Made by a program: the position numbers and the translations under genes
Notes under the pieces: generated by a model
What the model saw: only the letters and a program-made list of their open reading frames with translations
Told to the model about the DNA's origin: nothing
The model's database searches: none
Shown: one piece after another, positions 45,433 through 54,067 of the stretch
Position numbering within the stretch: position 1 is the stretch's first letter
Layout of the letters: the number at the start of each line of letters is the position of its first letter
Source of the DNA: Chthoniobacter flavus
GTDB taxonomy: Bacteria > Verrucomicrobiota > Verrucomicrobiia > Chthoniobacterales > JACTMZ01
Assembly (NCBI GenBank): GCA_945878135.1
Contig: CAMDUL010000009.1
Coordinates: 1-64,000 of the forward strand
Direction of reading: 5' to 3'
Length of the DNA: 64,000 bases

Positions 45433-46193
45433 GGAAAAATCACGCTTTCACCCTCGTCGAACTGCTCGTGGTCATCACGACCGTTGTCGTGCTTTGCGCC
45501 GTGGCGGCGCCGGCTGTCTGGGGCGCCTACAAGACCTCCTCGCTTGCCGTCTCGGCCAACAACATCCGTCAGCTCGCCGCGGGCGGCGCCGCTTATCTCG
45601 GCGACAACAACTATCGCTTCTGGCCCTACCGCCGCGACGGGGAAATCGGGGGCGTGAAAGGTGCCATCTGGTGGTTCGGCTTCGAGCCCGGCAAAAGTTT
45701 GGGCAAGCCCGAGGGACAGCGCACCATCGACATGGACAACGGACCGCTCGGGCCCTACGTGCCGCGCAACATCACGCCCGATCCGAGCTTCGGCTTCGCC
45801 GGCACGCCCTTCAAACCGAAATACAAACACGGCTACATCGGCATCGGTTACAACGTCCTGCTCGCCGGCCGGAACGGCTGGACGACCGGGGGCGGCCCGC
45901 CGCTGCGGTATTGGGACCTGCCGAATCCCGGCCGGACCGTCGTTTTCGCCACCGCCGCGCAGGTCAACACCTTCCAAAAGCCGGCCAGCCCGCGCAAGCC
46001 GATGATCGAGGAATTTTACGGCTTCGACGACGACCGCGGAAAGATTCCATCCGTCCACTTCCGCCACAACGGACGCGCCATGGTGGCCTATGCCACGGGG
46101 GCGGCCGGACTGGTTCCGATGGACGAATCCGGCAAGGACCGCCGCGCTCCCGAGGCCAATGTCGGCCGGCTTGCCCCGGAGGCGCTGCGCTGA
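45429..46193 (+). CDS. Type IV pilin-like / type II secretion pseudopilin-like protein
   Basis: Prepilin motif KNHAFTLVELLVVITTVVVLCAVAAPAVW; ATGA overlap with preceding gene. Confidence 0.88.
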   Translation: MRKNHAFTLVELLVVITTVVVLCAVAAPAVWGAYKTSSLAVSANNIRQLAAGGAAYLGDNNYRFWPYRRDGEIGGVKGAIWWFGFEPGKSLGKPEGQRTIDMDNGPLGPYVPRNITPDPSFGFAGTPFKPKYKHGYIGIGYNVLLAGRNGWTTGGGPPLRYWDLPNPGRTVVFATAAQVNTFQKPASPRKPMIEEFYGFDDDRGKIPSVHFRHNGRAMVAYATGAAGLVPMDESGKDRRAPEANVGRLAPEALR

Positions 46194-46218
46194 CCGCGCG
46201 TCATACCCGCCTTTGCGG

Positions 46219-46246
46219 TTGACTTGACCGGCGGAGGCGAAACTAT
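46219..46246 (+). promoter_or_regulatory. Candidate promoter for metY-metX
   Basis: TTGACT - 16 nt - AACTAT, ~30 nt ahead of metY ATG. Confidence 0.4.
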
Positions 46247-46276
46247 CTCCCTTCCACTCCCACCATCCGACCAGCC

Positions 46277-47563
46277 ATGAGATTCGACACCCTTTGCCTC
46301 CACGGCGGACAGCAACCCGATCCGACCACCCTTTCACGCGCGGTGCCCGTTTACCGCACCAGTTCCTTTGTCTTCAAGAGCACCGAGCACGCCGCGAACC
46401 TTTTTGCGCTCAAGGAGTTGGGCAATATCTACACGCGGCTGATGAACCCCACGACCGACGTGCTGGAAAAGCGGGTTGCCCTGCTCGAAGGCGCTCCGGA
46501 AATGGGCGGACTCGGCGTCGCCTCCGGCACCGCGGGCGTTTTCTACTCGATCATCAATCTGGCCTCGGCCGGCGACAATATCGTCAGCGCCCGCAACCTC
46601 TACGGCGGCACCTACACCCAGTTCAACGACATCCTGCCGTCCCTCGGCATCAAAGTGAAATTCGTCGATTCGAACGATCCGCAGAATTTCGCCAAAGCGA
46701 TCGATGACAAAACCCGCGCGCTGTTCGTCGAAACCGTTTCGAATCCCGCGCTGGAAGTCGTTGACCTGGAAAAAGTGGCCAAGGTCGCACACGACCACGG
46801 CATCCCCCTCATTGTCGATGCCACCTTTTCCACACCCTACCTGACCAAGCCGCTCGATTTCGGGGCGGACATTGTCATTCACTCCCTGACCAAATGGTTC
46901 GGCGGTCACGGCACCGGCATCGGCGGGGTGGTGGTGGACAGCGGACGATTCAACTGGGGCGCGGGCAGGCATCCGCTCTATGACAATCCGGACAACAGCT
47001 ACCACGGACTCCGCTGGGGCCACGACCTGCCGGCGCCGCTGGCCCCTCTCGCCTTCATCCTGCGCATGCGCACCGTCCCGCTCCGCAACCTCGGCGCCTG
47101 CATCGCGCCGGACAACTCTTGGTTCTTCCTGCAGGGCATCGAGACGCTGCCTCTGCGCATGGAAAAACACTGCGCCAATGCCTTGGTCGTGGCCGAGCAT
47201 CTCAAAAAACACCAGGACGTCGAATGGGTCCGTTTCCCGGGCCTGAAGGACGATCCGTATTTCGACCTGAACAAGAAGTATCTCCATGGAAAAGGCGGTT
47301 CCATGGTCGTGTTCGGGATCAAAGGCGGCGCGCCGGCCGGCAAAAAGTTCATCGAATCGCTCAAGATCTTCTCGCACCTGGCCAACGTGGGTGACGCCAA
47401 GAGTTTGGCCATTCATCCCGCCACCACCACGCACTCGCAACTCAACGAGGACCAGCAACGCGGGGCCGGTATCACGCCGGAACTCATCCGTCTCTCCATC
47501 GGCATCGAAGACCCGGCCGACCTGATCGAGGATATCGACCAGGCTCTGGCCGCGGCGAAATAG
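46277..47563 (+). CDS. metY: O-acetylhomoserine aminocarboxypropyltransferase/cysteine synthase family PLP enzyme
   Basis: MRFDTLCLHGGQQPDPTTLSRAVPVYRTSSFVF; SLTKWFGGHGTGIGG PLP-lysine motif. Confidence 0.94.
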   Translation: MRFDTLCLHGGQQPDPTTLSRAVPVYRTSSFVFKSTEHAANLFALKELGNIYTRLMNPTTDVLEKRVALLEGAPEMGGLGVASGTAGVFYSIINLASAGDNIVSARNLYGGTYTQFNDILPSLGIKVKFVDSNDPQNFAKAIDDKTRALFVETVSNPALEVVDLEKVAKVAHDHGIPLIVDATFSTPYLTKPLDFGADIVIHSLTKWFGGHGTGIGGVVVDSGRFNWGAGRHPLYDNPDNSYHGLRWGHDLPAPLAPLAFILRMRTVPLRNLGACIAPDNSWFFLQGIETLPLRMEKHCANALVVAEHLKKHQDVEWVRFPGLKDDPYFDLNKKYLHGKGGSMVVFGIKGGAPAGKKFIESLKIFSHLANVGDAKSLAIHPATTTHSQLNEDQQRGAGITPELIRLSIGIEDPADLIEDIDQALAAAK

Positions 47564-47573
47564 GCACCACGAC

Positions 47574-48728
47574 ATGAGCAAAGGCGTCGGCGAGGTCGAA
47601 ACACAGTTTCTGACCTTCGGCAGCGCGGACGATCCGTTCGTCACCGCGGGCGGCGATCGTCTGCCCGGGGTGACCATTGCCTACGAGACTTACGGCGAAC
47701 TCAACGCCGACCGCAGCAACGCCATCCTGCTCTTCCACGCGCTCAGCGGCAGCCAGCATGCCGCGGGCACGAACAACGCGGTGCCGGGGACCGATCACCG
47801 GTGGACCGAGGAAATGCACACCGGTTGGTGGGACGGCTTCATCGGGGCGGGACGCGCCCTCGACACGGACAAATATTTTATCATCTGTGCGAACTACCTG
47901 GGCGGCTGCTACGGGTCGACCGGTCCGTGTTCGGTCAATCCGTCCACCGGCCAAGTCTACGGCGGCAACTTCCCGCGCGTGACGGTCCATGACATCGTCC
48001 GCGCGCAACTCCCGCTGCTCGACCATCTCGGCATCGGGAAGTTGCAGGCCGTGGTCGGCACCTCGCTGGGCGGCATGATGGCTCTCGACTTCGCCGTGCA
48101 CTGGCCCGACCGCGTGACCAACGTCGTCACCATCGGCACCGGCCTCCGCTCGCACGGCCTGCAGCAAATGCACAACCTCGAGCAAATCATCGCCATCACC
48201 CGCGACCCGGATTTCCGCGGAGGTGACTACTACGGCACACCGGGGCCCGTCCACGGCCTCGCCCTGGCCCGCATGATCAGCCACAAAACGTTCCTCTATG
48301 CCGACGTCATCGAGGAGCGGGCCCGTGTGGACATTGTCAAACCCGAGACGGATTTGCCGTGGTATGAAATCTCCAGCGTCCTCGAGAGCTACATGCTCTA
48401 CCAGGGCCAGAAGTTCGTGAAACGCTTCGACGCGAATTCCTACCTCCGCATCATCGACGCCTGGCAGCAGTTCGACCTTTACGGCGACGCGAAAAAGGCC
48501 GGATGGCAGCCGCTTTTCGGGCGCTGTCGGGACCAGCACTACCTCGTCTTCACTATCGACAGCGATTGTTGCTTCTATCCCGATTACCAGACCGAGATCT
48601 GCGGGGAGTTGAAAAAAGCGGGCGTCCCGCATCTCCGCCTCACCGTGCATTCGGAAAAGGGCCACGACAGCTTCCTTCTCGAGCCCAAGCTCTACACTCC
48701 TCATCTGGCCTACGCGCTGGGGCATTGA
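47574..48728 (+). CDS. metX: Homoserine O-acetyltransferase
   Basis: ILLFHALSGSQHAAG, VVGTSLGGMMALDFAVHWP nucleophile elbow, C-terminal GHDSFLLE. Confidence 0.95.
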   Translation: MSKGVGEVETQFLTFGSADDPFVTAGGDRLPGVTIAYETYGELNADRSNAILLFHALSGSQHAAGTNNAVPGTDHRWTEEMHTGWWDGFIGAGRALDTDKYFIICANYLGGCYGSTGPCSVNPSTGQVYGGNFPRVTVHDIVRAQLPLLDHLGIGKLQAVVGTSLGGMMALDFAVHWPDRVTNVVTIGTGLRSHGLQQMHNLEQIIAITRDPDFRGGDYYGTPGPVHGLALARMISHKTFLYADVIEERARVDIVKPETDLPWYEISSVLESYMLYQGQKFVKRFDANSYLRIIDAWQQFDLYGDAKKAGWQPLFGRCRDQHYLVFTIDSDCCFYPDYQTEICGELKKAGVPHLRLTVHSEKGHDSFLLEPKLYTPHLAYALGH

Positions 48729-48785
48729 GGGGCGGGGACGAGCCGCCCGCTCGACCGGCCCGTGCATCAGCCGCCATCTCCCCGG

Positions 48786-50129
48786 CTACACGTTTGGCCG
48801 GTCCGCCCGCGTCTTGCCGACAAACCGCAACACGAGCAGGACCGCCGCGAAGACCAATCCCCAGGCCAGCCCGACCCACATCCCCGCCGCGCCCTGGCCG
48901 CGTCCAAAGGCCAGCCAACTTCCCAAGGGCAGCGCGATCAACCAGTATGCGGCCACCGTGATCCACATCGGCGCCTTCGTATCGCGCAAGCCGCGGAGCA
49001 ACCCGGACCCCACCACTTGCACGCCGTCCACCAGCTGGAAGATCCCGGCAATGACCAGCAGCTGCACGGCGATGACAATAACCGCGGGATCTTCGACAAA
49101 GCCCCGCGCAATGGAGGGTCCGGCCACGACGAGGACGACGGTGAAAACGCTCATCACGACAAGTCCGACGAACCACGCCCCGGCCCCGATCGGACGGAGC
49201 AAATCCTGACGTCCGGCCCCAAGGGCCTGGGCGATCCGCACCGTCGAGGCCATGGCCACTCCCAACGGGAACATGAACGTGGTCGACGCGCAGGTGATGG
49301 CGATCTGGTGCGCGGCCAGGGGCACCGCCCCGAGACGCCCGATGAGCAAGGCGGCCGCGGCGAATGCCCCGACCTCGCTGAGCAACTGCAACCCGGTGGG
49401 GGTGCCCAGTCGCAGCAACGCCGCCTGCTCCCGCCACCACGCCCGGTCGGGCTTCCATCGCTCCACGGGTGCGCTGCTTCCGGCCAGAACGAACCACGTC
49501 AGCGCCGCGAAGGTCACCACGCGGCTGATCAGCGTGGCCCAGCCCGCACCGGCCAGGCCCAGGGCCGGTGCGCCGAGGTTGCCGAAGATGAGGATCCAGT
49601 TGAGCCCGACATTGAGCAACACCCCGCCGAACATGATCCAAAAAGCCGGCCACGGACGGTTCTGGCTCTCGAGATAACTGCGCGCCGTGGCGGTAAGCCA
49701 CGCCGGAATGAGCGACCAGGCGACAATGAGCGTGTAGGCCGTGGCCTCCTCGACCACGCCCGGCGCCTGACCGAGGTGGTGGAACAGGGGATAAAGCAAA
49801 TGCATCCCCGCGGCGCAGAGCACACCGCCGATCACCGAGAGCCCGACCCCGCCGTAGTAAGCCCGTGCCATGGTATGGACCATGCCGGCGCCGTGCGCGT
49901 GGGAGACGCGGACCGAGACCGCGGTGAGCACGCCGAATCCGGCAATGGCCACCACCATGAGCACATTGTTGCCGAAGGCGCAGGCCGCGAGAGCCAAGGT
50001 GCCGACATGTCCGACCATCACCGTGTCGGCCACGCCCATGAGCATTTGCCCGACCTGCCCCGCCGTGATCGGCGCGGCCAGACGCAGCGTCGGCCGTAAT
50101 TCACGGAGCGTGGTGCGGGCAAAACTCAT
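48786..50129 (-). CDS. MATE family efflux transporter
   Basis: LRLAAPITAGQVGQMLMGVADTVMVGHVGTLALAACAFGNN; 12 TM pattern. Confidence 0.95.
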   Translation of the reverse strand: MSFARTTLRELRPTLRLAAPITAGQVGQMLMGVADTVMVGHVGTLALAACAFGNNVLMVVAIAGFGVLTAVSVRVSHAHGAGMVHTMARAYYGGVGLSVIGGVLCAAGMHLLYPLFHHLGQAPGVVEEATAYTLIVAWSLIPAWLTATARSYLESQNRPWPAFWIMFGGVLLNVGLNWILIFGNLGAPALGLAGAGWATLISRVVTFAALTWFVLAGSSAPVERWKPDRAWWREQAALLRLGTPTGLQLLSEVGAFAAAALLIGRLGAVPLAAHQIAITCASTTFMFPLGVAMASTVRIAQALGAGRQDLLRPIGAGAWFVGLVVMSVFTVVLVVAGPSIARGFVEDPAVIVIAVQLLVIAGIFQLVDGVQVVGSGLLRGLRDTKAPMWITVAAYWLIALPLGSWLAFGRGQGAAGMWVGLAWGLVFAAVLLVLRFVGKTRADRPNV

Positions 50130-50132
50130 CGG

Positions 50133-50159
50133 AAAAACGTATCGTGACCGAACGTTTTT
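50133..50159. promoter_or_regulatory. 27-bp near-perfect palindrome in the MATE/M42 divergent region
   Basis: AAAAACGT-a-TCG-tgac-CGA-ACGTTTTT. Confidence 0.55.
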
Positions 50160-50208
50160 GCCCCGTCGAGGTCTTGCCCCCGCCGTCCGCGATCCGCATA
50201 GTGCCCCC

Positions 50209-51276
50209 GTGGAAAAGGCCCCGCTCACATTCCTCGAGAACCTCATTGCCACGCCTTCGCCGTCCGGGTTCGAGACCGGGGCGCAGCGCGTCTTCGCGGA
50301 CTACGTCAAACCGCATTGCGACCAATTCACCACCGATGCTTACGGCAACGCCTTCGCGCGCCTGGGCAACGCGGACCGGAAACCGCACATCGTCCTGGCC
50401 GGGCACATCGACGAACTGGGGTTCATGGTTTCGCACATCAACGACGACGGATTCCTTTTCGTCCAGGGCATCGGCGGTATCGACCGCGCGCTGTTCCGCG
50501 GACAACGCGTGCATGTGCACGGACCCAAAGGAACCATCGCGGGCGTGACCGGCTCGCTGGCCATCCATTTGCAGGAACCCGACGACCGCAAAAAAGTCCC
50601 CGAACTTCACGAAATGTATATCGACATCGGCGCGGGTTCGAAGGCCGAGGCCGGAAAGCTCGTGCGGGTGGGGGACTCGATCACCTACGCCGACGGCTTC
50701 GAGCGTCTGCAAAACAACCGCGTGGCCGCCCGCGGATGCGACAACCGCATCGGCGTCTGGTCCGCCGGCGAAGCCCTGCGACAGCTCTCGGCCAAACCGC
50801 CGAAGGTCTGCGTCACCGCTGTTTCCACCGTGCAGGAAGAGAACGGCCTCTACGGCGCGACCATGGCCGCCTACTCGCTGCAACCGGACGTCGCCCTGGT
50901 GGTCGACGTGACCCACGGCACGGATATCCCGAATTGTTCCAAGCCGAAGCACGGCGATGTGCGTCTGGGACAAGGGCCGGTCATTTCATTCGGCAGCTCG
51001 AACCATCCCCTGGTCGTGCAACGCCTGCTCGACGTGGCCGCGAAGGAAAAAATTCCCGTCCAGCGCGAAGCCAACCCGCGCCGCACCGGCACCGATGCGG
51101 ACGCCTTCTTCCTCCAGCGCGGCGGCATCCCCACGGCTTCGCTCGGACTGCCCAACCGCTACATGCATTCGCCGGTCGAAGTAATCGACCTTGACGACCT
51201 CGACGCCATGGCCCGGTTGCTCGCCGCCTTCTGCCGCTCGGTCAAACCGGGCGAATCCTTCCACGTGAAAATCTGA
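50209..51276 (+). CDS. M42 family metallopeptidase
   Basis: GTG start; LAGHIDELGFMVSHI, GCDNRIGVWSAGEAL, STVQEENGLYGA. Confidence 0.93.
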   Translation: MEKAPLTFLENLIATPSPSGFETGAQRVFADYVKPHCDQFTTDAYGNAFARLGNADRKPHIVLAGHIDELGFMVSHINDDGFLFVQGIGGIDRALFRGQRVHVHGPKGTIAGVTGSLAIHLQEPDDRKKVPELHEMYIDIGAGSKAEAGKLVRVGDSITYADGFERLQNNRVAARGCDNRIGVWSAGEALRQLSAKPPKVCVTAVSTVQEENGLYGATMAAYSLQPDVALVVDVTHGTDIPNCSKPKHGDVRLGQGPVISFGSSNHPLVVQRLLDVAAKEKIPVQREANPRRTGTDADAFFLQRGGIPTASLGLPNRYMHSPVEVIDLDDLDAMARLLAAFCRSVKPGESFHVKI

Positions 51277-51280
51277 TCCT

Positions 51281-52252
51281 ATGAGCCAACCCGTCTCCGA
51301 CTTCATCCGTCATCACTACCGCCACTTCAACGCCGCCGCGCTCGTCGATGCGGCCGACGGCTACAGCCGGCTCGTCGACGGCGGCGGTAAAATGCTCGTC
51401 TCGCTGGCCGGCGCGATGAGCACCGGTGAACTCGGTCTCTCCCTGGCCGAAATGATCCGGCGCGACAAGGTCGGCATCATTTCCTGCACCGGGGCGAATC
51501 TCGAGGAAGACATCTTCAATCTCGTGGCGCACGATTATTACGAGCGCGTGCCGCATTACCGCGATCTGACCCCGGCCGACGAGCAGGCCCTGCTCGACCG
51601 GCACATGAACCGCGTGACCGACACCTGCATCCCGGAGATGGAGGCGATGCGGCGGTTGGAAAAAGCCGTGCTCGAGGAATGGATGGCGGCCGACGCCGCG
51701 GGCGAACGCTATTTCCCGCACGAATTCATGTGGCGCACGGTCAAGTCGGGCAAGCTGAAGCAATACTACCAGATCGACCCGAAGGATTCGTGGGTCATCG
51801 CCGCGATGGAAAAAAACATCCCGATCATCGTGCCCGGGTGGGAGGACTCCACCATGGGCAACATGTATGCCTCGCACGTCATCACCGGCGAAATCAAAAA
51901 CGTCCATACCGTCCGCACCGGCATCGAATACATGACCTTCCTCGCCGACTGGTATCAAAAGACGTCTCCGACACCGATCGGCTTCTTCCAGATTGGCGGC
52001 GGCATCGCCGGCGATTTCCCCATTTGCGTCGTGCCCATGCTCCATCAGGACCTGCAGTTGGAGAACATCCCCGTCTGGGCCTACTTCTGCCAGATCAGCG
52101 ATTCGACCACGAGCTACGGCTCCTACTCCGGCGCCGTGCCCAACGAAAAGATCACCTGGGGCAAGCTCGAGGCGCACACCCCGAAATACATCATCGAGTC
52201 GGACGCCACCATCGTCGCCCCGCTCGTCTTCGCGCTGATTCTGGGGTGGTAA
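51281..52252 (+). CDS. Deoxyhypusine synthase-like protein
   Basis: LVSLAGAMSTGELGLSLAEMIRRDKVGIISCTGANLEEDIFNL; ISDSTTSYGSYSGAVPNEKITWGKL retains the WGK motif of the catalytic lysine. Confidence 0.93.
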   Translation: MSQPVSDFIRHHYRHFNAAALVDAADGYSRLVDGGGKMLVSLAGAMSTGELGLSLAEMIRRDKVGIISCTGANLEEDIFNLVAHDYYERVPHYRDLTPADEQALLDRHMNRVTDTCIPEMEAMRRLEKAVLEEWMAADAAGERYFPHEFMWRTVKSGKLKQYYQIDPKDSWVIAAMEKNIPIIVPGWEDSTMGNMYASHVITGEIKNVHTVRTGIEYMTFLADWYQKTSPTPIGFFQIGGGIAGDFPICVVPMLHQDLQLENIPVWAYFCQISDSTTSYGSYSGAVPNEKITWGKLEAHTPKYIIESDATIVAPLVFALILGW

Positions 52253-52253
52253 C

Positions 52254-52646
52254 ATGATCAGCGACCTCGAGCAGGGTGAGGGGAGCAAGAAGGCTCGCAA
52301 TGTGCTGGGCGGACCGCTCCAGCCCTGCAGCTTCGATCCGGCCACCGGCTTTTTCCGGGACGGCCACTGCCACACCTGCGCGCAGGATCACGGTTCGCAT
52401 ACCGTATGCGCGGTGATGACCTCCGAATTCCTCGCCTTTTCCAAGTCCCGCGGCAACGACCTGACCACCCCGATGCCGCAGTATGATTTTCCCGGACTCC
52501 AACCCGGTGACCACTGGTGCCTCTGCGCCGGCCGCTGGCTCGAGGCCCACGCCGCCGGTCACGCCCCGCGGGTCAGCCTCGAGGCGACCAACGAAGCCGC
52601 CCTGACCATCATCCCGCTCGAGGTGCTTCAGCAGCACGCCCTTTGA
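52254..52646 (+). CDS. DUF2237 family protein
   Basis: NVLGGPLQPCSFDPATGFFRDGHCHTCAQDHGSHTVCAVMTSEFLAFSKSRGNDLTTP. Confidence 0.9.
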   Translation: MISDLEQGEGSKKARNVLGGPLQPCSFDPATGFFRDGHCHTCAQDHGSHTVCAVMTSEFLAFSKSRGNDLTTPMPQYDFPGLQPGDHWCLCAGRWLEAHAAGHAPRVSLEATNEAALTIIPLEVLQQHAL

Positions 52647-52664
52647 GCCGCGGAAAATAGAGCC

Positions 52665-53243
52665 TCAGCGCTTGTCGAGGATGGCGTTCCACTCCTCGAG
52701 GCGCTTGGACTGCGCGGCGAAGAGGTCGTCGGTCGGATCGAGGATTTCGATCGACTTGATTTTCTCGCCTTGGGCCACGGCGTTGACGATGTCTTGGCCT
52801 TTGGTCACGGAGCCGAAGACGGTGTGTTTGCCGTCGAGCCACGGGGTGGGGACGTGGGTGATAAAGAATTGGCTGCCATTGGTGCCGGGGCCGGCGTTGG
52901 CCATGGAGAAGATGCCGGGTTTGTCATGCTTCAACTCGGGCGTGCATTCGTCGTCGAAGCGGTAGCCGGGACCGCCGCTGCCCGTGCCGGTCGGGTCACC
53001 GCCCTGGATCATGAAGTCGGGGATGACACGGTGGAAAGTGAGACCGTCGTAGTAGCCGCGCTTGGCCAGGTTGAGGAAATTGGCCACGGTGACGGGGGCC
53101 TTGCCGGGATAAAGGACGCCTTCGATGTCGCCCTTGTCGGTTTTGACGATGATGCGGATGTCTTTCATGGATTCTTCACTTTGCGCGGGGAGCGCGGCGA
53201 TGGCGAGGGCGAAAGCGGTGGAGAGGATGGTTCTTTTGTTCAT
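52665..53243 (-). CDS. Peptidylprolyl isomerase (cyclophilin type), secreted
   Basis: Signal peptide; [53 protein letters not shown]. Confidence 0.96.
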   Translation of the reverse strand: MNKRTILSTAFALAIAALPAQSEESMKDIRIIVKTDKGDIEGVLYPGKAPVTVANFLNLAKRGYYDGLTFHRVIPDFMIQGGDPTGTGSGGPGYRFDDECTPELKHDKPGIFSMANAGPGTNGSQFFITHVPTPWLDGKHTVFGSVTKGQDIVNAVAQGEKIKSIEILDPTDDLFAAQSKRLEEWNAILDKR

Positions 53244-53269
53244 GACCGTAATTTCGTTATCCACATTTC

Positions 53270-54031
53270 GTGGCAAGGCAATCCGAAAGCGCCGCGCACC
53301 TGCGGGCCCATGATTACGCGTGGCTGGTCAAACGCTGGCGGGCGCTGGCGCAGCGCATGGGCTGGCAAATGGGGAAGTTCGCCGAAGCGGACGGATTTCC
53401 GGTCTACGCAATCAGGTCGGCACGGCAGGCGGGACCGCGGTTGTATTTGTCCGCCGGCATCCACGGCGACGAACCGGCCTCGACCGAGGCGCTCATTGCT
53501 TGGTGCACGCGGCGGGCGCGGGCGCTGAAAAGTTGCCAGCTGCTGATTTTCCCCTGCCTCAACCCTTGGGGCTTGCAGCACAACAACCGGAACGATGCGC
53601 GGGGGCGCGATCTCAACCGCGGTTATCACCGGCAAGATGTTCCGGTCATCGAGGCGCAGAAGAAGATCTTGCGCGGACGGTTCTTCGATGCGGCGGTCAT
53701 GCTGCACGAGGATTACGACGCGCACGGGGTCTATCTCTACGAGATCCCGGGCGAGCGTCCGTTCTGGGGCGAGCACTTGCTCGCTGCGGCGGCGCGGCAT
53801 GTGCGGCGCGAACCGCGCGCCACGGTCGAAGGGCGGCGGTGCCGGCGGGGTTTGATCCGCACGCGGATCACGCCGGAAACCTTGCCGGAGCACCCGGAGG
53901 CGTTTTGTCTGCGGTTCGGCCACACCAAGCGCAGCCTCACCTTCGAGACGCCTTCGGAATTTTCCCTCACCGCGCGGGTGCGGGCCCACGGGGCGGTGCT
54001 TGATGAGGTCCTGCGGTTACTGCGGAAATAG
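53270..54031 (+). CDS. M14-type metallocarboxypeptidase family protein
   Basis: [18 protein letters not shown] (HxxE zinc motif), [37 protein letters not shown]. Confidence 0.88.
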   Translation: MARQSESAAHLRAHDYAWLVKRWRALAQRMGWQMGKFAEADGFPVYAIRSARQAGPRLYLSAGIHGDEPASTEALIAWCTRRARALKSCQLLIFPCLNPWGLQHNNRNDARGRDLNRGYHRQDVPVIEAQKKILRGRFFDAAVMLHEDYDAHGVYLYEIPGERPFWGEHLLAAAARHVRREPRATVEGRRCRRGLIRTRITPETLPEHPEAFCLRFGHTKRSLTFETPSEFSLTARVRAHGAVLDEVLRLLRK

Positions 54032-54067
54032 TTTGGCTCGCTTCGCGACCCGTGCGAGACAGACATC

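Noticed and set aside
46201-46276. SAM/SAH riboswitch upstream of metY
   Set aside because: The leader is ~75 nt with no recognisable SAM-I, SAM-II/V or SAH core; a simple promoter explains it better.
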